Positions 38,691 to 49,656 of a stretch of 64,000 bases of DNA are shown here, piece after piece. Made by a program: the position numbers and the translations under genes. Source of the DNA: Microcebus murinus. Its lineage: Eukaryota; Chordata; Mammalia; Primates; Cheirogaleidae. The notes under the pieces were generated by a model. The model searched no databases. It saw only the letters and a list, made by a program, of their open reading frames with translations, and had not been told where the DNA came from. The stretch's first letter is position 1. Each line of letters starts with the position of its first letter. The stretch covers positions 100,862,014-100,926,013 of the forward strand of contig NC_134136.1 of the NCBI RefSeq assembly GCF_040939455.1, written 5' to 3'.

Positions 38691-39035
38691 GACTGAATGT
38701 GTCCCTCCAACATTCATGTGTTGATATCCTCTTCCACAGGAGATAGTACTAGGAAGTGGGACGTTTGGGGGATTATTAGGTTTAGATGAAGTCATGAGGA
38801 TGGAATCTGTATGAATTAATGCCCTTATTCGAAGAGACCAGAAAGCTTGTTCCACTCTCTCTAGCACATTAAGATACATCAAGAAGGCAGTTCTCTGCAT
38901 CACCGGGAGCCATATCCACTGGCACCTTAGTATTGGACTTCCAGGCTCCAGAACTTCAAGAAAATAAACTTCAATTTGTTAAGCCACTCACACTATGGTG
39001 TTTTGTCACAGCAGTCTTAGCAAACTAACCCATAG
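38690..39035 (+). mobile_element. MaLR LTR
   Basis: From 'agactgaatgtgtccctccaacattcatgtgttga' to 'gtgttttgtcacagcagtcttagcaaacta', with the 'cttagtattggacttccaggctccagaact' landmark in order. Confidence 0.7.
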
Positions 39036-39234
39036 TTCTGAGTAGAGATTTAATTCTGAATTTTCCTAAACTAAATCATATGAGCATATTTTAATGGCCT
39101 CCTACTTGCTTCATTGATGAAAGAAGAATTTCCACACTATGGATATGTGGTATCCAAACCCACAACACTGGGCACTGTACAGATGAGCTCAATAGCAGTT
39201 TATTAGTCACATATATTCATATACTCACTTTTTA

Positions 39235-42170
39235 TTTTATTTTACTTTTTAAATTCACGATATTATGGGGGTACAAACCTTTTAGTTACATGAAATGCTT
39301 TTGCTTTGTTCAAGCCAGAGCCACAAGTGTGTCCTTCCCCCATACAGTGCGCCCTGTCTCCATCCGCTGTGGGTTTACACACCACTGCTGATCTACCCTC
39401 AGCTTCACGACCAGTGAGTATTACTGCTGTGTAAGCACTTTAGTGTTGATCAGTTAGTACCAGTTTGAAAGTGAGTACATGTGGTGGATGTTTTCCCATC
39501 TTTGTGAAACCTCACTTCGAAGAATGTGCTCAGTGTCTATCCAGTATAATATAAGAGGTGCTAGATCACCATTGTTTTTTGTAGTTGAGTAGTATTTTAT
39601 GGTATCTGTATACCAGATTTTATTAATCCACTCATGTATTGATGGGCATTTTAATTGTTTCCACATCATTGCAATTGTAAATTGTGCTGCTATAAACATT
39701 CGAGTGTAGATATCTTTATTATAGAATGTCTTTTTTTTCCTTTTGATAGATATCAAGCAGTGGGATTCCTGATTCAAATGGTTTTCTATTTTTTACCTCA
39801 TTGAAGCATCTCCAAATTACTTTCCACAGGGCTTATACTAATTTGCAGTTCCACCAGCAGTGTAAGAGTGTTCCAATATCTCCATATACATGACAGCATT
39901 TGTTATTTTTGGACTTTTTGATAGACGCTATTCTCACTGGAGTTAGGTGATATCTCATTGTAGTTTAGATTTGCATTTCCCTAATGATAAGAGATGTTGA
40001 GCACTTTTGGATATGTTTGCTGGCCATTGTTCTGTCTTCTTTTGAAAAGTTTCTGTTCATGTCGTTTGCCCATTTATTGATGTGGTTGTTTGATGTTTTT
40101 CTTTTTGATTTTCTTAAGTTCTATTTAGATTCTTGTTATCAGCACTTTATCAGATGTTTAGAAAGCAAGTATTTTCTCATTTTCTCCCATTCTGTAGGTC
40201 TATTCGTGCTAAGGACAGTTTCCTTGGCTTTGTAGAAACTTTTTAATTTGATCAGGTCCCATTTGTTTATTTTTGTTTCTGCTGTGATCGCTTTCAGAGT
40301 CTTCTTCGTAAATTCTTTGCCTAGGCCAATGTCTCAACGAGTCTTCCGTACATTTTCTTCCAGAATTCTTAAGGTTTCATGCCATAGGTTTAAATCTGTT
40401 GTCCAACATGAGTTGATTTTTATGACAGATGGGAGGTGGGGATCCAGTTTCAGTTTTCTGCATGTGGATATCTAGTTTCCCCAGCACCACTTATGGAAGA
40501 TAGATTCTTTTCCCCAGTGTATACTTGTGTGTGTTTTGTCAAGGATTAAATGACAATATGATGATCGTTTTATATCTGCAATCTCTGTCCTATTCCCTAG
40601 GTCTATATCTCTTTTCTTGTGCCTGTGAAATGCTGTTTTGGTTACTATAGCCTTGTAGTGATATTGAAGTCTGGCAGACTGATGGCTCCCAATTTGTTCT
40701 TTTTGCTTTAGATTGCTTTGGCTGTAGGAGGTCTTCTCTGGTTCCATACAATGCATAGAATTATTTTTTCCAAGTCTGTAAGAATAGTGGTGGAATTTTG
40801 AAAGGGATTGCATTAATTCTGTGGATCATGTTAGGTAGAATGGACATTTTAACGATATTGATTCTACCAATCCATCAGCATGGTAAGGATTTCCATCTGT
40901 ACACATCTACAATTTCTTTTCTCAGTGTTTCATAGTTCTCCCTATAAATATCTCTTACCTCCTTTGTTAAATATATTCCTAAATATTTAAATTTCTTTGA
41001 TGCTATTGTGAAGGTTGTTGTGTCTTTGATTTCATTTTCAGCTTGTCTGTTATTGGCGTATATGAATGCCACCAATCTCTGTGCACTAATGTTGCATCCT
41101 GAGACTTTACTGAATTTGTTTATCAATTGCAGGAGTCTCTTGGCTGAATTCATGGGATTTTCTAGGCATGATAGCATAGCATCAACAAAGAGTGAGAGTT
41201 TGATCTCTTCTGCCCCCATTCAGAAACCCTTAATTCCCTTCTCTTGTCCAATTGCTCTGGCAAGGTCTTCTAGCACTATGTTGAATAGAAATGGAGATAG
41301 TGGGCAACCTTTTCTGATTCCAGTTCTATGTGGGAATGCTTTCAATTTTTCCCCATTCAATATGATATTGACTGTGGGTTTGTTATATATGTCCTTCATA
41401 ATTTTAAGGAATGTCCCATATATGCCTATTTTTTTAGGGTTTCTGTCATAAAAGTGTGCTGGAGTTTATCAAATGCTTTTTCTGCATCTATTGAGAGAAC
41501 CATGTGGTCTTTTTTATTGCTTTTATTTATGTGGTGAAGTACATTTATAGATTTTTGTATGTTGAACCAGCCTTGCATCACTGAGATAAAGCCCACTTTG
41601 TCATGGTGCATTATTTTTTTGATGTGTTTTTGGATTCTGTTTGCTGAAATATTGTTGAGAATTTTTGCATGTATATTCATGAGGGATATTGGTCTGCAGG
41701 TTTCTTTTTTTGCTAAATCCTTTCCTGGCTTTGGTATCAAGCTGATATTGGCTTCATAGAAAGAGTTGAGGTGATATCATCCTTCTCAATATTTTGGAAT
41801 AATTTCTGCAGTATAGCTATGGGTTCTTTTTTATATGTTTGGTAAAATTCAGGTATGAACCCATCTGGTCTGGGACATTTTTTTTTGGAAGATTTTTTTA
41901 TTGCTGCTCCAATTCTGCACTTGATATTGATCTGTTCAGCATGTGTGTTTCCAAGAATTTGTCCATTTCATCCACATTTTGTAGCTTTGGGGCACATAAA
42001 TTTTCATAGTATTTAAAGATAATGTTTTGTATTTTCATGATGTCTGTACTGACTTCTCCTTTATCATTTCTGATTGAGTTCATTAAAGTACTTTCCAGTT
42101 CTTGTCAATCTAGCAAGAGGGTTATCAATTTTGTTTATCTTTTCAAAAAACCAGGTTTTGGTTTTTGGCC
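39235..42170 (-). mobile_element. long 5'-truncated L1, minus strand
   Basis: The left edge is the antisense L1 3' terminus ('tattatgggggtacaaacc') behind a T-rich tail. It continues through the 3' UTR and about 2.5 kb of ORF2. Minus-strand frames at 39454-39777, 40472-40813, 40875-41219, 41426-41740 and 41898-42083 are successive ORF2 pieces broken by stops and frame changes, including the RT region around 41430-41740. It is not functional. Confidence 0.8.
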
Positions 42171-42189
42171 TCACACATTCACCCAGTGA

Positions 42190-42362
42190 ATGTGTGGGAA
42201 TGTATTCATTCCCACATAGAACTGGAATCAGAAAAGGTTGCCCACTATCTCCATTTCTATTCAACATAGTGCTAGAAGACCTTGCCAGAGCAATTGGACA
42301 AGAGAAGGGAATTAAGGGTTTCTGAATGGCGGCAGAAGAGATCAAACTCTCACTCTTTGCAT
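42190..42362 (+). mobile_element. inverted L1 ORF2 segment next to the minus-strand L1
   Basis: Plus-strand ORF2 text (encoding '[20 protein letters not shown]') is the inverted copy of 41185-41338 inside the neighbouring L1. The two parts are joined through a palindrome at 42172-42216. This is either a 5' inversion with duplication or a fold-back rearrangement. Confidence 0.7.
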
Positions 42363-43530
42363 AAGGAAAGTGGCTTTTTTTTGCCTCTCCCTACCTCCAG
42401 GGATGTAGCCCACCACTCTTGGCACAAAAGTCACTGTTCTAGCAGGAGGAGTGCTGCCTGAAACTGTGGCGTGCCACAGCATCTGGGTTATGGGCCCCAT
42501 AAATGGCGGCCACCCACCTGCAGAGTTCCAATGCTGGTGGCGACTGTTTAGGAGTTGGTGGATGCCACATTGGTGAGCTGAGTCAACAGTATGCCCATTG
42601 TCTCTTGTGTGTCGCCCTCTGGCAATCTCAGACCTGTCCAGAAGGAGGCCTTGCTCTTTCTGACCCTTCTTTAGCCAGCCTAATCATCCACAATGATTTC
42701 CAGAGTAGAGTCACCTTTTCAGTGTTCACCTCCATTGTTCTAGTCCCGCTGACTGCCAGAGGCAAGGTGCTGTCTTTTAACTCCTAGCAGTAGCTCAGAC
42801 CAGTCCCTCCCCAACCCAGTAGAGTCTTAGCACAGAGCTCTGGCGAGTTCAAGATACTTCCCATTATTTTCCCCTCTCCACAGAGCCCAACGTCAGTGCC
42901 ATGATTTTGAACTGACTTCAGGCAGGTCCTGGTCTGAGTGGGTATGGAAGTTAGTGGGGAAGCAGAACGTTCTCCTGTGGGTCAGATCCCACTGCACTCG
43001 CTGGCCAGGTGGGTGCAGCCTTCCCACACTCTATTTTCTATTATTTCACACTCTCCAGACTTCACAATCCTGTCTCCCTCTCACCTTTTTTCCCCTGTGT
43101 TGTGTGTCCCACACTGTTTCTCTGTAGTTTCATAATGCTGTTCTTGCAGGGAAGCAATCCACTTGTGTGTAACAATTCGAGTTCTTCACATTTTTGTGGG
43201 AGCAGAGAGCCAGGAGATGACCTTTACTCTGCCAAGTTTCAGCCCAAGATCCCATGTTTAAATGATGAAACCATCAATAGAAAGCAGCCTGATTTCCTGG
43301 ATTGCCTGACATCAGAGAGCCTGTACCAACCTTCCTTGAGAAATAAATTTTATTGTGTGCTTTATGTTTCAGATTTTGTCTGTTGCATCAGTAAGCAGTT
43401 ACTTCATCTAATACTTAGCTATTATTTCTGTTGTAAGGCATATTTAAATATTTTAATTATGGAGATAATTCTGCATATATTCTCATAGAAAAATAATTCT
43501 AACAGTATAATTCTAACAAAGTAGGCATAG
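42363..43530. other. unassigned GC-balanced block
   Basis: Composition resembles 3560-4900. Open frames at 42503-42787 and 43009-43488 have no domain features. It could be an L1 or ERV untranslated region, but I cannot name it. Confidence 0.25.
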
Positions 43531-43534
43531 ATGG

Positions 43535-44549
43535 GGCTTACCTAAAAATGATACAAGCCATATATGACAAACCCAAAGCCAACAACATATTGAATGGAGA
43601 AAAACTAAAAGCATTCCCACTTAGAACTGGAACCAGGCAAGGTTGCCCACTATCTCCATTTCTATTCAACATAGTGCTGGAAGTCCTGGCTATAGCAATC
43701 AGACAAGAGAGTGGAATTAAGGGCATCCAAATGGGGGCAGAAGAGATCAAACTCTCACTCTTTGCTGATGACATGATATTATATCTAGAAAATGCCAAGG
43801 ATTCAACCAAGAGACTCCTAGAATTGATAAATTAATTCAGTAAGTCTCAAGATACACAGTCAATACTCACAAATCAGAGGCATTCATATACATCACTAAC
43901 AGTCAAACTGAGAACCAAATCAAACATTCAAAACCCTTCACAATAGCAACAAAGAAAATAAAGTACCTGGGAATATATTTAACTAAGGAGGTAAAAGACC
44001 TCTGCAGGGAGAACTATGAAACACTAAGGAATGAAATAACAGAGGACATAAACAGGTGGAAAACCATACCATGCTCATGGGTTAGCAAAATTAACATTGT
44101 TAAAATGTCTATACTACCCAAAATGATCTACAGATTCAATGCAATCCCTATTAAAATACCATCATTTTTCACTGATATAGAAAAAATAATTTTACACTTT
44201 GTATGGAAACAGAGAAGACCCCGTATAGCAAAAGCAATTCTAGGCAATAAAAACAAAATGGAAGGTATCAATTTACCAGACTTCAAACTACATTGTATTG
44301 GCACAAGAACAGGGACATTGACCAGTAGAGCAGAACTGAGAAGCCAGATATAAAACCATCCTCATATAGCCATCTAATCTTTGACAAAGCAGACAAAAAC
44401 ATACACTGGGGAAAATAATCCTTATTCAATAAATGATGCTGGGTCAACTGGATAGCCACATGTAGAAGACTGAAACAGGACCCACACCTTTCACCTCTCA
44501 CAAAAATCAACTCACACTGGTTAACAGACTTAAACCTAAGGTGTGAAAC
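43535..44549 (+). mobile_element. L1 ORF2 fragment, part left of the provirus
   Basis: Plus-strand ORF2: the frame at 43548-43835 has the RT text '[20 protein letters not shown]' and '[13 protein letters not shown]', with the YADD-type catalytic box read here as FADD. It continues to 44353 with breaks. The L1 is split at 44549 by the provirus and resumes at 49657. Confidence 0.8.
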
Positions 44550-44946
44550 TGTAAGACCCCAAACTAGCCTAACCAGCTCTCTGCTTCTGTAACCACGCTT
44601 GCTCTTAGAAAACCAAGACCCCACACCCCTTCCGCCCTTCCAGGAAATAGCTGTTATAGCTGTTACAAGTTCCCGGAACTAAGTGCAACCAGTTATACAA
44701 GACAAGACCAGTGGAATTTCCCCACCCTAAACTCCCTAACCACCGGCTGCGGTTTTAGCTTATAAAAAACCCCCCCAAGCTTGAAAGGGGCGCGGCAGCT
44801 CCCCTAGCTGGGTGATGTTGTACGCCCCAGCGCTGGAAATAAAAAAAAACCTCCTGCTCTTTTGCATCAAGCCTCTGGACTCTGAGTCTTTTTGGGCGGT
44901 CGTCTCTCTCTCTCCCAAACGGGCTGTACATTCCTACGGCCCAACA
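44550..44946 (+). mobile_element. 5' LTR
   Basis: 397 bp with TG...CA ends. TATA box TATAAAA at 44761; polyadenylation signal AATAAA at 44838-44843; 'aactctgagtctttttgggcggtcg'-type U5. It differs from the 3' LTR at one base: C at 44750 against T at 49456, inside a CG pair. Confidence 0.92.
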
Positions 44947-44949
44947 TTT

Positions 44950-44967
44950 TGGGGGCTCGTCCGGGAT
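44950..44967 (+). promoter_or_regulatory. primer binding site, tRNA-Pro type
   Basis: TGGGGGCTCGTCCGGGAT lies three bases after the LTR end. It is complementary to the 3' end of tRNA-Pro, the primer used by most gammaretroviruses. Confidence 0.9.
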
Positions 44968-45079
44968 CGGAGAGGCGACCCCTCTTAAAAGGACCGGTGG
45001 CACCAGGCTTGGAGGTAGGCAGACTCCGGAGTCGTCCTTTATATTTGTCTCTGTGTTGTATGTGATGTGTCAATTTTGA

Positions 45080-45385
45080 AGTTTGAATTTGGAACGACAG
45101 GGTACTAACTCCGTAAGGAGGAAGTTCCTCTGGACCAAGATAGGGTTCTTGGCCAGAAAAACTGTCGCCCTGGAGGACGCTCCAGGGATTAGGAGTGACC
45201 AGGTGGCTTTGGTCAACTCCAGTTGTTTGCCTGCAGGTCGTTGCAGGATTGGGCACGATACTCCTAGGGTAGGATATCGTCCTTTGTCAGTGTTTGTGTG
45301 CAGAAGCAAGTGGCTTCGGTGTTTGTCTGTTGTCTGTGTTGTCGGTCTTTTCTCTTTAATTATACTTTTTACTCATCCAGGAATT
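45080..45385 (+). other. open leader in frame with gag, glycosylated-Gag-like
   Basis: The gag frame stays open for 102 codons upstream of the gag ATG, back to a TGA at 45077-45079. No ATG is present in this stretch, but TTG and CTG codons are available; murine leukaemia viruses start glyco-Gag at a CTG. The last 25 or so residues before the gag methionine contain a hydrophobic run ([16 protein letters not shown], about 45313-45360) that would fit a membrane anchor. Leader RNA signals (packaging, splice donor near 45012) probably overlap. That it is translated is inference. Confidence 0.55.
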
Positions 45386-46567
45386 ATGGGCCAAGGGAAG
45401 AGCACTCCTCTCTCTCTCACTCTGGCACATTGGAAAGAGGTCCGAGATCGGGCCCATGACCTGTCCGTCATCATCCGGAAGGGCCCCTGGCAAACGTTTT
45501 GTGCCTCTGAGTGGCCCTCCCTCAGTGTGGGGTGGCCCTCAGATGGAACTTTTAACCTTTCTGTTATTTCTGCAGTGAAAAAGAAGATCTTTGCACCGCA
45601 CCCCCAAGGACACCCGAATCAAGGTCCCTATATCATTGTCTGGCAAGACCTCGCCCAAAACCCTCCTTCTTGGGTAAAAGTGCCAGTGCTACAACCTCCT
45701 CTCGCCCTGGTAGCCCAGACGGCTCCATCAGATCCAGTGCGGCGACCTCTACCCCTAACTGATCCCCAGGCAGAATCTCTCCTTCTCGAGTCTCCCCCAC
45801 CCTATGTCCCCCAGCAGCAGGCGCAGGTGGCCCAGCCAGGGCCGGGGACAGCCCAGCCCACGGCCCCTATGGTTGCGGGTCCGGCTCAGGGTACTAGGAG
45901 TAGGAGAGGTTTATCTCCAGATTCCACTGTCACCTGCCCCCTGCGCCCAGTGCCGGTTCCCAACCCTGGGTCGGGATTAGAGGATGATACAGCCCCCATC
46001 CAGCTCCTTCAGTATTGGCCCTTTTCCACAGCTGATCTCTATAATTGGAAAACTAATCATCCTCCTTTCTCTGAGGACCCCCAGCGCCTGACCGGATTAG
46101 TTGAGTCTCTGATGTTTTCCCACCAACCCACCTGGGACAACTGTCAGCAGTTGCTCCAGACTCTTTTCACTACTGAAGAGAGGGAGCGGATCATTTTGGA
46201 AGCGCGGAAGAATGTCCCCGGGCCGGACGGGCGCCCGACCCAACTCCCTCCGTTGATGGATGCCGCTTTCCCTTTGACCCGACCTAATTGGGACTTCAAC
46301 ACGGCAGAAGGTAGGGAGCGACTGACTGTCTACCGCCAGACTCTAGTGGCAGGCCTCAGAGGGGCTGCGAGACGCCCCACCAATTTGGCTAAGGTAAGAG
46401 AAATTCTTCAAGGACCGACTGAACCTCCCTCTGTCTTCCTTGAACGACTGATGGAAGCGTTCAGACGGTATACTCCTTTTGACCCGACCTCAGAAGGGCA
46501 GAGAGCCTCAGTAGCCATGGCTTTCATAGGCCAATCGGCCCTAGATATCAAAAAGAAACGGCAATAG
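45386..46567 (+). pseudogene. gag: gag, truncated in capsid
   Basis: 393 residues from an ATG encoding MGQ, the myristoylation-type start of gammaretroviral matrix. The matrix domain runs to about residue 105, followed by a Pro-rich p12-like region with the late motif PPPY at 137-140 (45794-45805). Capsid follows, including the major homology region (about 46390-46480). The frame ends with a few foreign codons and TAG at 46565-46567, just after the deletion junction. The last part of capsid and all of nucleocapsid are missing. No internal stop or frameshift occurs before the junction, unlike env. Particle assembly would be impaired without nucleocapsid. Confidence 0.88.
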
Positions 46568-47325
46568 TGGTGGCCAAGAAGATCCTAGAAGATATCTTTC
46601 CTAGGTTTGGAATTCCTAAGGTAATAGGATCCCATAACGGCCCGGCTTTTATTGCCCAGGTAAGTCAGGAAATAGCCAAGATACTAGGGGCGGATTGGAA
46701 ATTGCATTGTGCCTACAGGCCCCAAAGCTCAGGTCAGGTAGAAAGAATGAATAGAACGTTAAAAGAGGTCATGACTAAATTATCCTTAGAGACTGGCGTA
46801 ACAGACTGGACAGTCCTCCTTCCTTTCGCCCTCTTCCGCGTTCGCAATACGCCTGGCCCTTTAAAAATCACACCGTTTGAAGTTTTGTTTGGGGCCCCAC
46901 CACCTCTCATGTCCGATCCATGGTCCATGCCACCTAATACTGATGCTAATATTCCCCATTCCCTACTCGCCAGGTTAAAAGCCCTTGAAGTTGTTCACAG
47001 GGAGATCTGGGCACCCCTGGCCGCCCTCTACAAGCCGGGAGAAGTACAGGTGCCCCACCCGTTCCAGGTTGGTGATCTCGTCTACGTCAGGCGACACCGA
47101 GCTGCCAACCTCGAGCCGAGGTGGAAAGGACCACACTTGGTGCTGCTGACGACTCCGACGGCCATCAAAGTGGACGGCATCGCGACCTGGATTCACGCCT
47201 CACACGCAAAGCGGGCGCCTCCCGAGGACAACAATGATGAATGGACTGTGGAGACAACTGACAACCCCCTCAAGCTTCGAGTTCGCCATCATGTGTCTCA
47301 TGATACACCTGTTGCCGATAAGTAG
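46550..47325 (+). pseudogene. pol: pol remnant: C-terminal integrase
   Basis: An open frame of about 255 codons without its own ATG. It begins inside the integrase catalytic core and carries the third acidic residue of the D,D-35-E set (in SGQVERMN) and the C-terminal GPY/F-type module (WKGPHLVLL). The zinc-binding N-terminus and the first catalytic Asp are deleted. At the place of the second Asp the codon is CAT (His, 46633-46635, in GSHNGPAF). The deletion left gag and pol in different frames, so no read-through fusion is possible. The frame ends at TAG 47323-47325 and overlaps the start of env, as in gammaretroviruses. Confidence 0.85.
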
Positions 47326-49217
47326 TTACATCCCCCATATGCCCCAAAGACTGACCTGAAAAATAATCTCCCCCACTACGCGACAAGTAGTATAGCAGTC
47401 CAATACCACCATAGCCCCACCGGGTACCTGGTGGCCCTCTCTTTTTCCTAGTGTCTGCTCCTTTGGGCTAACAGACTTTTGTTACATCAACCCCCAAGAT
47501 TTTGCGCTTTATGGGCTCCCCCACTCACCAGAAGGGCCTCCACTCCTTCTCACCCCTCCCTCCCCAAGACACCTCAAGGCAACCCCTTTCTATGTTTGTC
47601 CCGACAACAGAATAAGACAGGAGTTGGGGCATAAGCGAGACTGGCGAAAGGGCGACTGTAATCGAGCACCAGGTTCTGAATATTATTGTGCCTTCTGGGG
47701 ATGTGAAACAACAGGAACCGCCCGCTGAATACGAAACCCCCCTTCCTGGGATCTCATCCAAGTACAAGCAACTACCCTTAGCTCTATCCTCAACATCACT
47801 TTCACCCCGGGGGGGAGAGCAATGCCCTGGCCCAGGTGGGCTGCAGGATATACCTGGGGGTTAAGACTCTACCAGGCAGGGTATGATCCCGGGTTCTCTT
47901 TTAAAATAGAATTGCAAGTAAAAGCTTATAACCCCATGCCCATTGGGCCAAACCTTGTGTTACCCAACACTGTATACCTACCTAACCCTGCAATCCGCCC
48001 GCGTGGCCGAGCCAGAAAGGGCAAAAAGAGCAACGCCAGCCGTCGACCTAACCCACGCCGCCCCTCGGGTACCCCGTTGTCGCTCCCCGTCTCCTCCTCC
48101 CCCACACCCGCTTTCGTAAACCGGGCCCCCCTAAACTCCAGTACAAGTCACAGGCTGTTGAGACTAGTGCAAGGTGCCTTTAGCTCCCTAAATAACACTG
48201 ATCCCACCTTAACTAAATCTTGTTGGCTCTGCCTAACAGTAGAGCCACCCTATTATGAAGGAGTTGCTTTTCTTGGAAACTACACTAACACCAGTAGCCC
48301 CAACTCCTGCACCTGGGGAAGCCAGGGAAAACTAACCTTAACCAAAGTTTCAGGCCGAGGCATCTGTATAGGAAATGTTCCTAATGACCGTCGAGGTCTT
48401 TGCCATGAAATAAAAGAAGCTCCCTCCTCCTACAGAGAAAATAGCTACTTAATTCCTCCAAAGGGCGGTTGGTGAGCTTGTAATACTGGACTCACCCCCT
48501 GCCTAGCGACTCAAGCCTTCAACAAAACATCAGAATATTGTGTTCTTGTCCAGCTAGTTCCCACCATCATATACTACCCAGGTGCCACATTTGAAAGTGA
48601 GTACGACCCTCACCCCTCATCACTGAGGAATAAAAGAAAATTAATATCTCTGACCCTAGCCACACTCCTAGGTCTAGGGGTAGCAGCAGGGGTGGGGACA
48701 GGGACTGCAGCCCTCATCAAGGGACCCTCCTATACTAGAGAGCTTGAAATGGCCATAGATGAAGACTTAAAAAATATAGAACAGTCCATTACCAAACTTG
48801 AAGAGTCTTTAACCTCCCTGTCTGAAGTAGTGCTCCAGAACAGGCGAGGACTAGATCTCCTCTTTCTAAAAGAAGGAGGTCTATGTGTAGCCCTCAAAGA
48901 GCAATGTTGTTTTTATGCTGATCACTCTGGTGTAATAAAAGACTCTATGTCCAAACTCAGAGAAAAGACTAGAAACCAGGAAAAAGGAGCGAGAATCACG
49001 CCAAGGATGGTTTGAGGGATGGTTTAATACATCCCCCTGGTTAACAACTTTACTCTCCACCTTGCTAGGACCCCTGCTTATACTCGTCTTGCTCCTAACC
49101 TTTAGGCCTTGTATACTTAGCCGCCTAGTGACATTTATCCGAGAGCAAGTTAGCACAGTCCAATTAATGGTGTTGCAGCAAAGCTATCAACCCCTTGCAA
49201 GTAATAAAGACCTATAG
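47234..49217 (+). pseudogene. env: env, broken (surface and transmembrane subunits)
   Basis: One frame can be followed from an ATG pair at 47234 overlapping the integrase end, with a hydrophobic signal-like stretch soon after. It is interrupted by in-frame stops at 47357 (TGA), 47393 (TAG), 47726 (TGA) and 48473 (TGA). The surface subunit has the CWLC motif at 48221-48232. A basic cleavage site RNKRK lies at 48626-48640, followed by a fusion-peptide-like Ala/Gly-rich run. The transmembrane subunit has the CX6CC motif (48884-48910), so it is gamma type. A one-base frame change near 48960-48970 shifts the membrane anchor and tail (ending 49217) out of frame. The longest intact pieces are 47822-48475 and 48476-49015. 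No functional envelope can be made from it. Confidence 0.85.
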
Positions 49218-49237
49218 TTTCAAGATTAAAACTGTAC

Positions 49238-49255
49238 AAAAGAAAAAGGGGGGAA
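49238..49255 (+). promoter_or_regulatory. polypurine tract
   Basis: An A/G-only run ending GGGGGGAA directly before the 3' LTR, the usual plus-strand primer. Confidence 0.85.
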
Positions 49256-49652
49256 TGTAAGACCCCAAACTAGCCTAACCAGCTCTCTGCTTCTGTAACC
49301 ACGCTTGCTCTTAGAAAACCAAGACCCCACACCCCTTCCGCCCTTCCAGGAAATAGCTGTTATAGCTGTTACAAGTTCCCGGAACTAAGTGCAACCAGTT
49401 ATACAAGACAAGACCAGTGGAATTTCCCCACCCTAAACTCCCTAACCACCGGCTGTGGTTTTAGCTTATAAAAAACCCCCCCAAGCTTGAAAGGGGCGCG
49501 GCAGCTCCCCTAGCTGGGTGATGTTGTACGCCCCAGCGCTGGAAATAAAAAAAAACCTCCTGCTCTTTTGCATCAAGCCTCTGGACTCTGAGTCTTTTTG
49601 GGCGGTCGTCTCTCTCTCTCCCAAACGGGCTGTACATTCCTACGGCCCAACA
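49256..49652 (+). mobile_element. 3' LTR
   Basis: 397 bp, identical to the 5' LTR except at 49456. TATAAAA lies at 49467 and AATAAA at 49544-49549. Confidence 0.92.
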
Positions 49653-49656
49653 AAAC

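Larger units (their letters stand above)
44550..49652 (+). mobile_element. gammaretrovirus-like endogenous provirus, internally deleted
   Basis: The complete element is bounded by two 397-bp LTRs and flanked by a 4-bp duplication AAAC (44546-44549 and 49653-49656), as gammaretroviruses make. Order: 5' LTR, tRNA-Pro primer site, open leader, gag cut off in capsid, C-terminal integrase, broken env, polypurine tract, 3' LTR. A deletion near 46550 removes the end of gag, protease, reverse transcriptase, RNase H and the N-terminal part of integrase. At about 5.1 kb it is well short of the usual 8-9 kb. It sits in L1 ORF2, whose sequence reads on smoothly across the insertion. It cannot make its own polymerase. 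Confidence 0.92.

Noticed and set aside
39454..44353. Reverse-transcriptase-like frames
   Set aside because: They belong to broken L1 ORF2 copies, not to host genes or an independent reverse transcriptase system.
45083..46567. One 494-residue gag product starting at TTG 45083
   Set aside because: The MGQ start at 45386 is the standard gag start; the upstream part is reported separately as a possible alternative leader.
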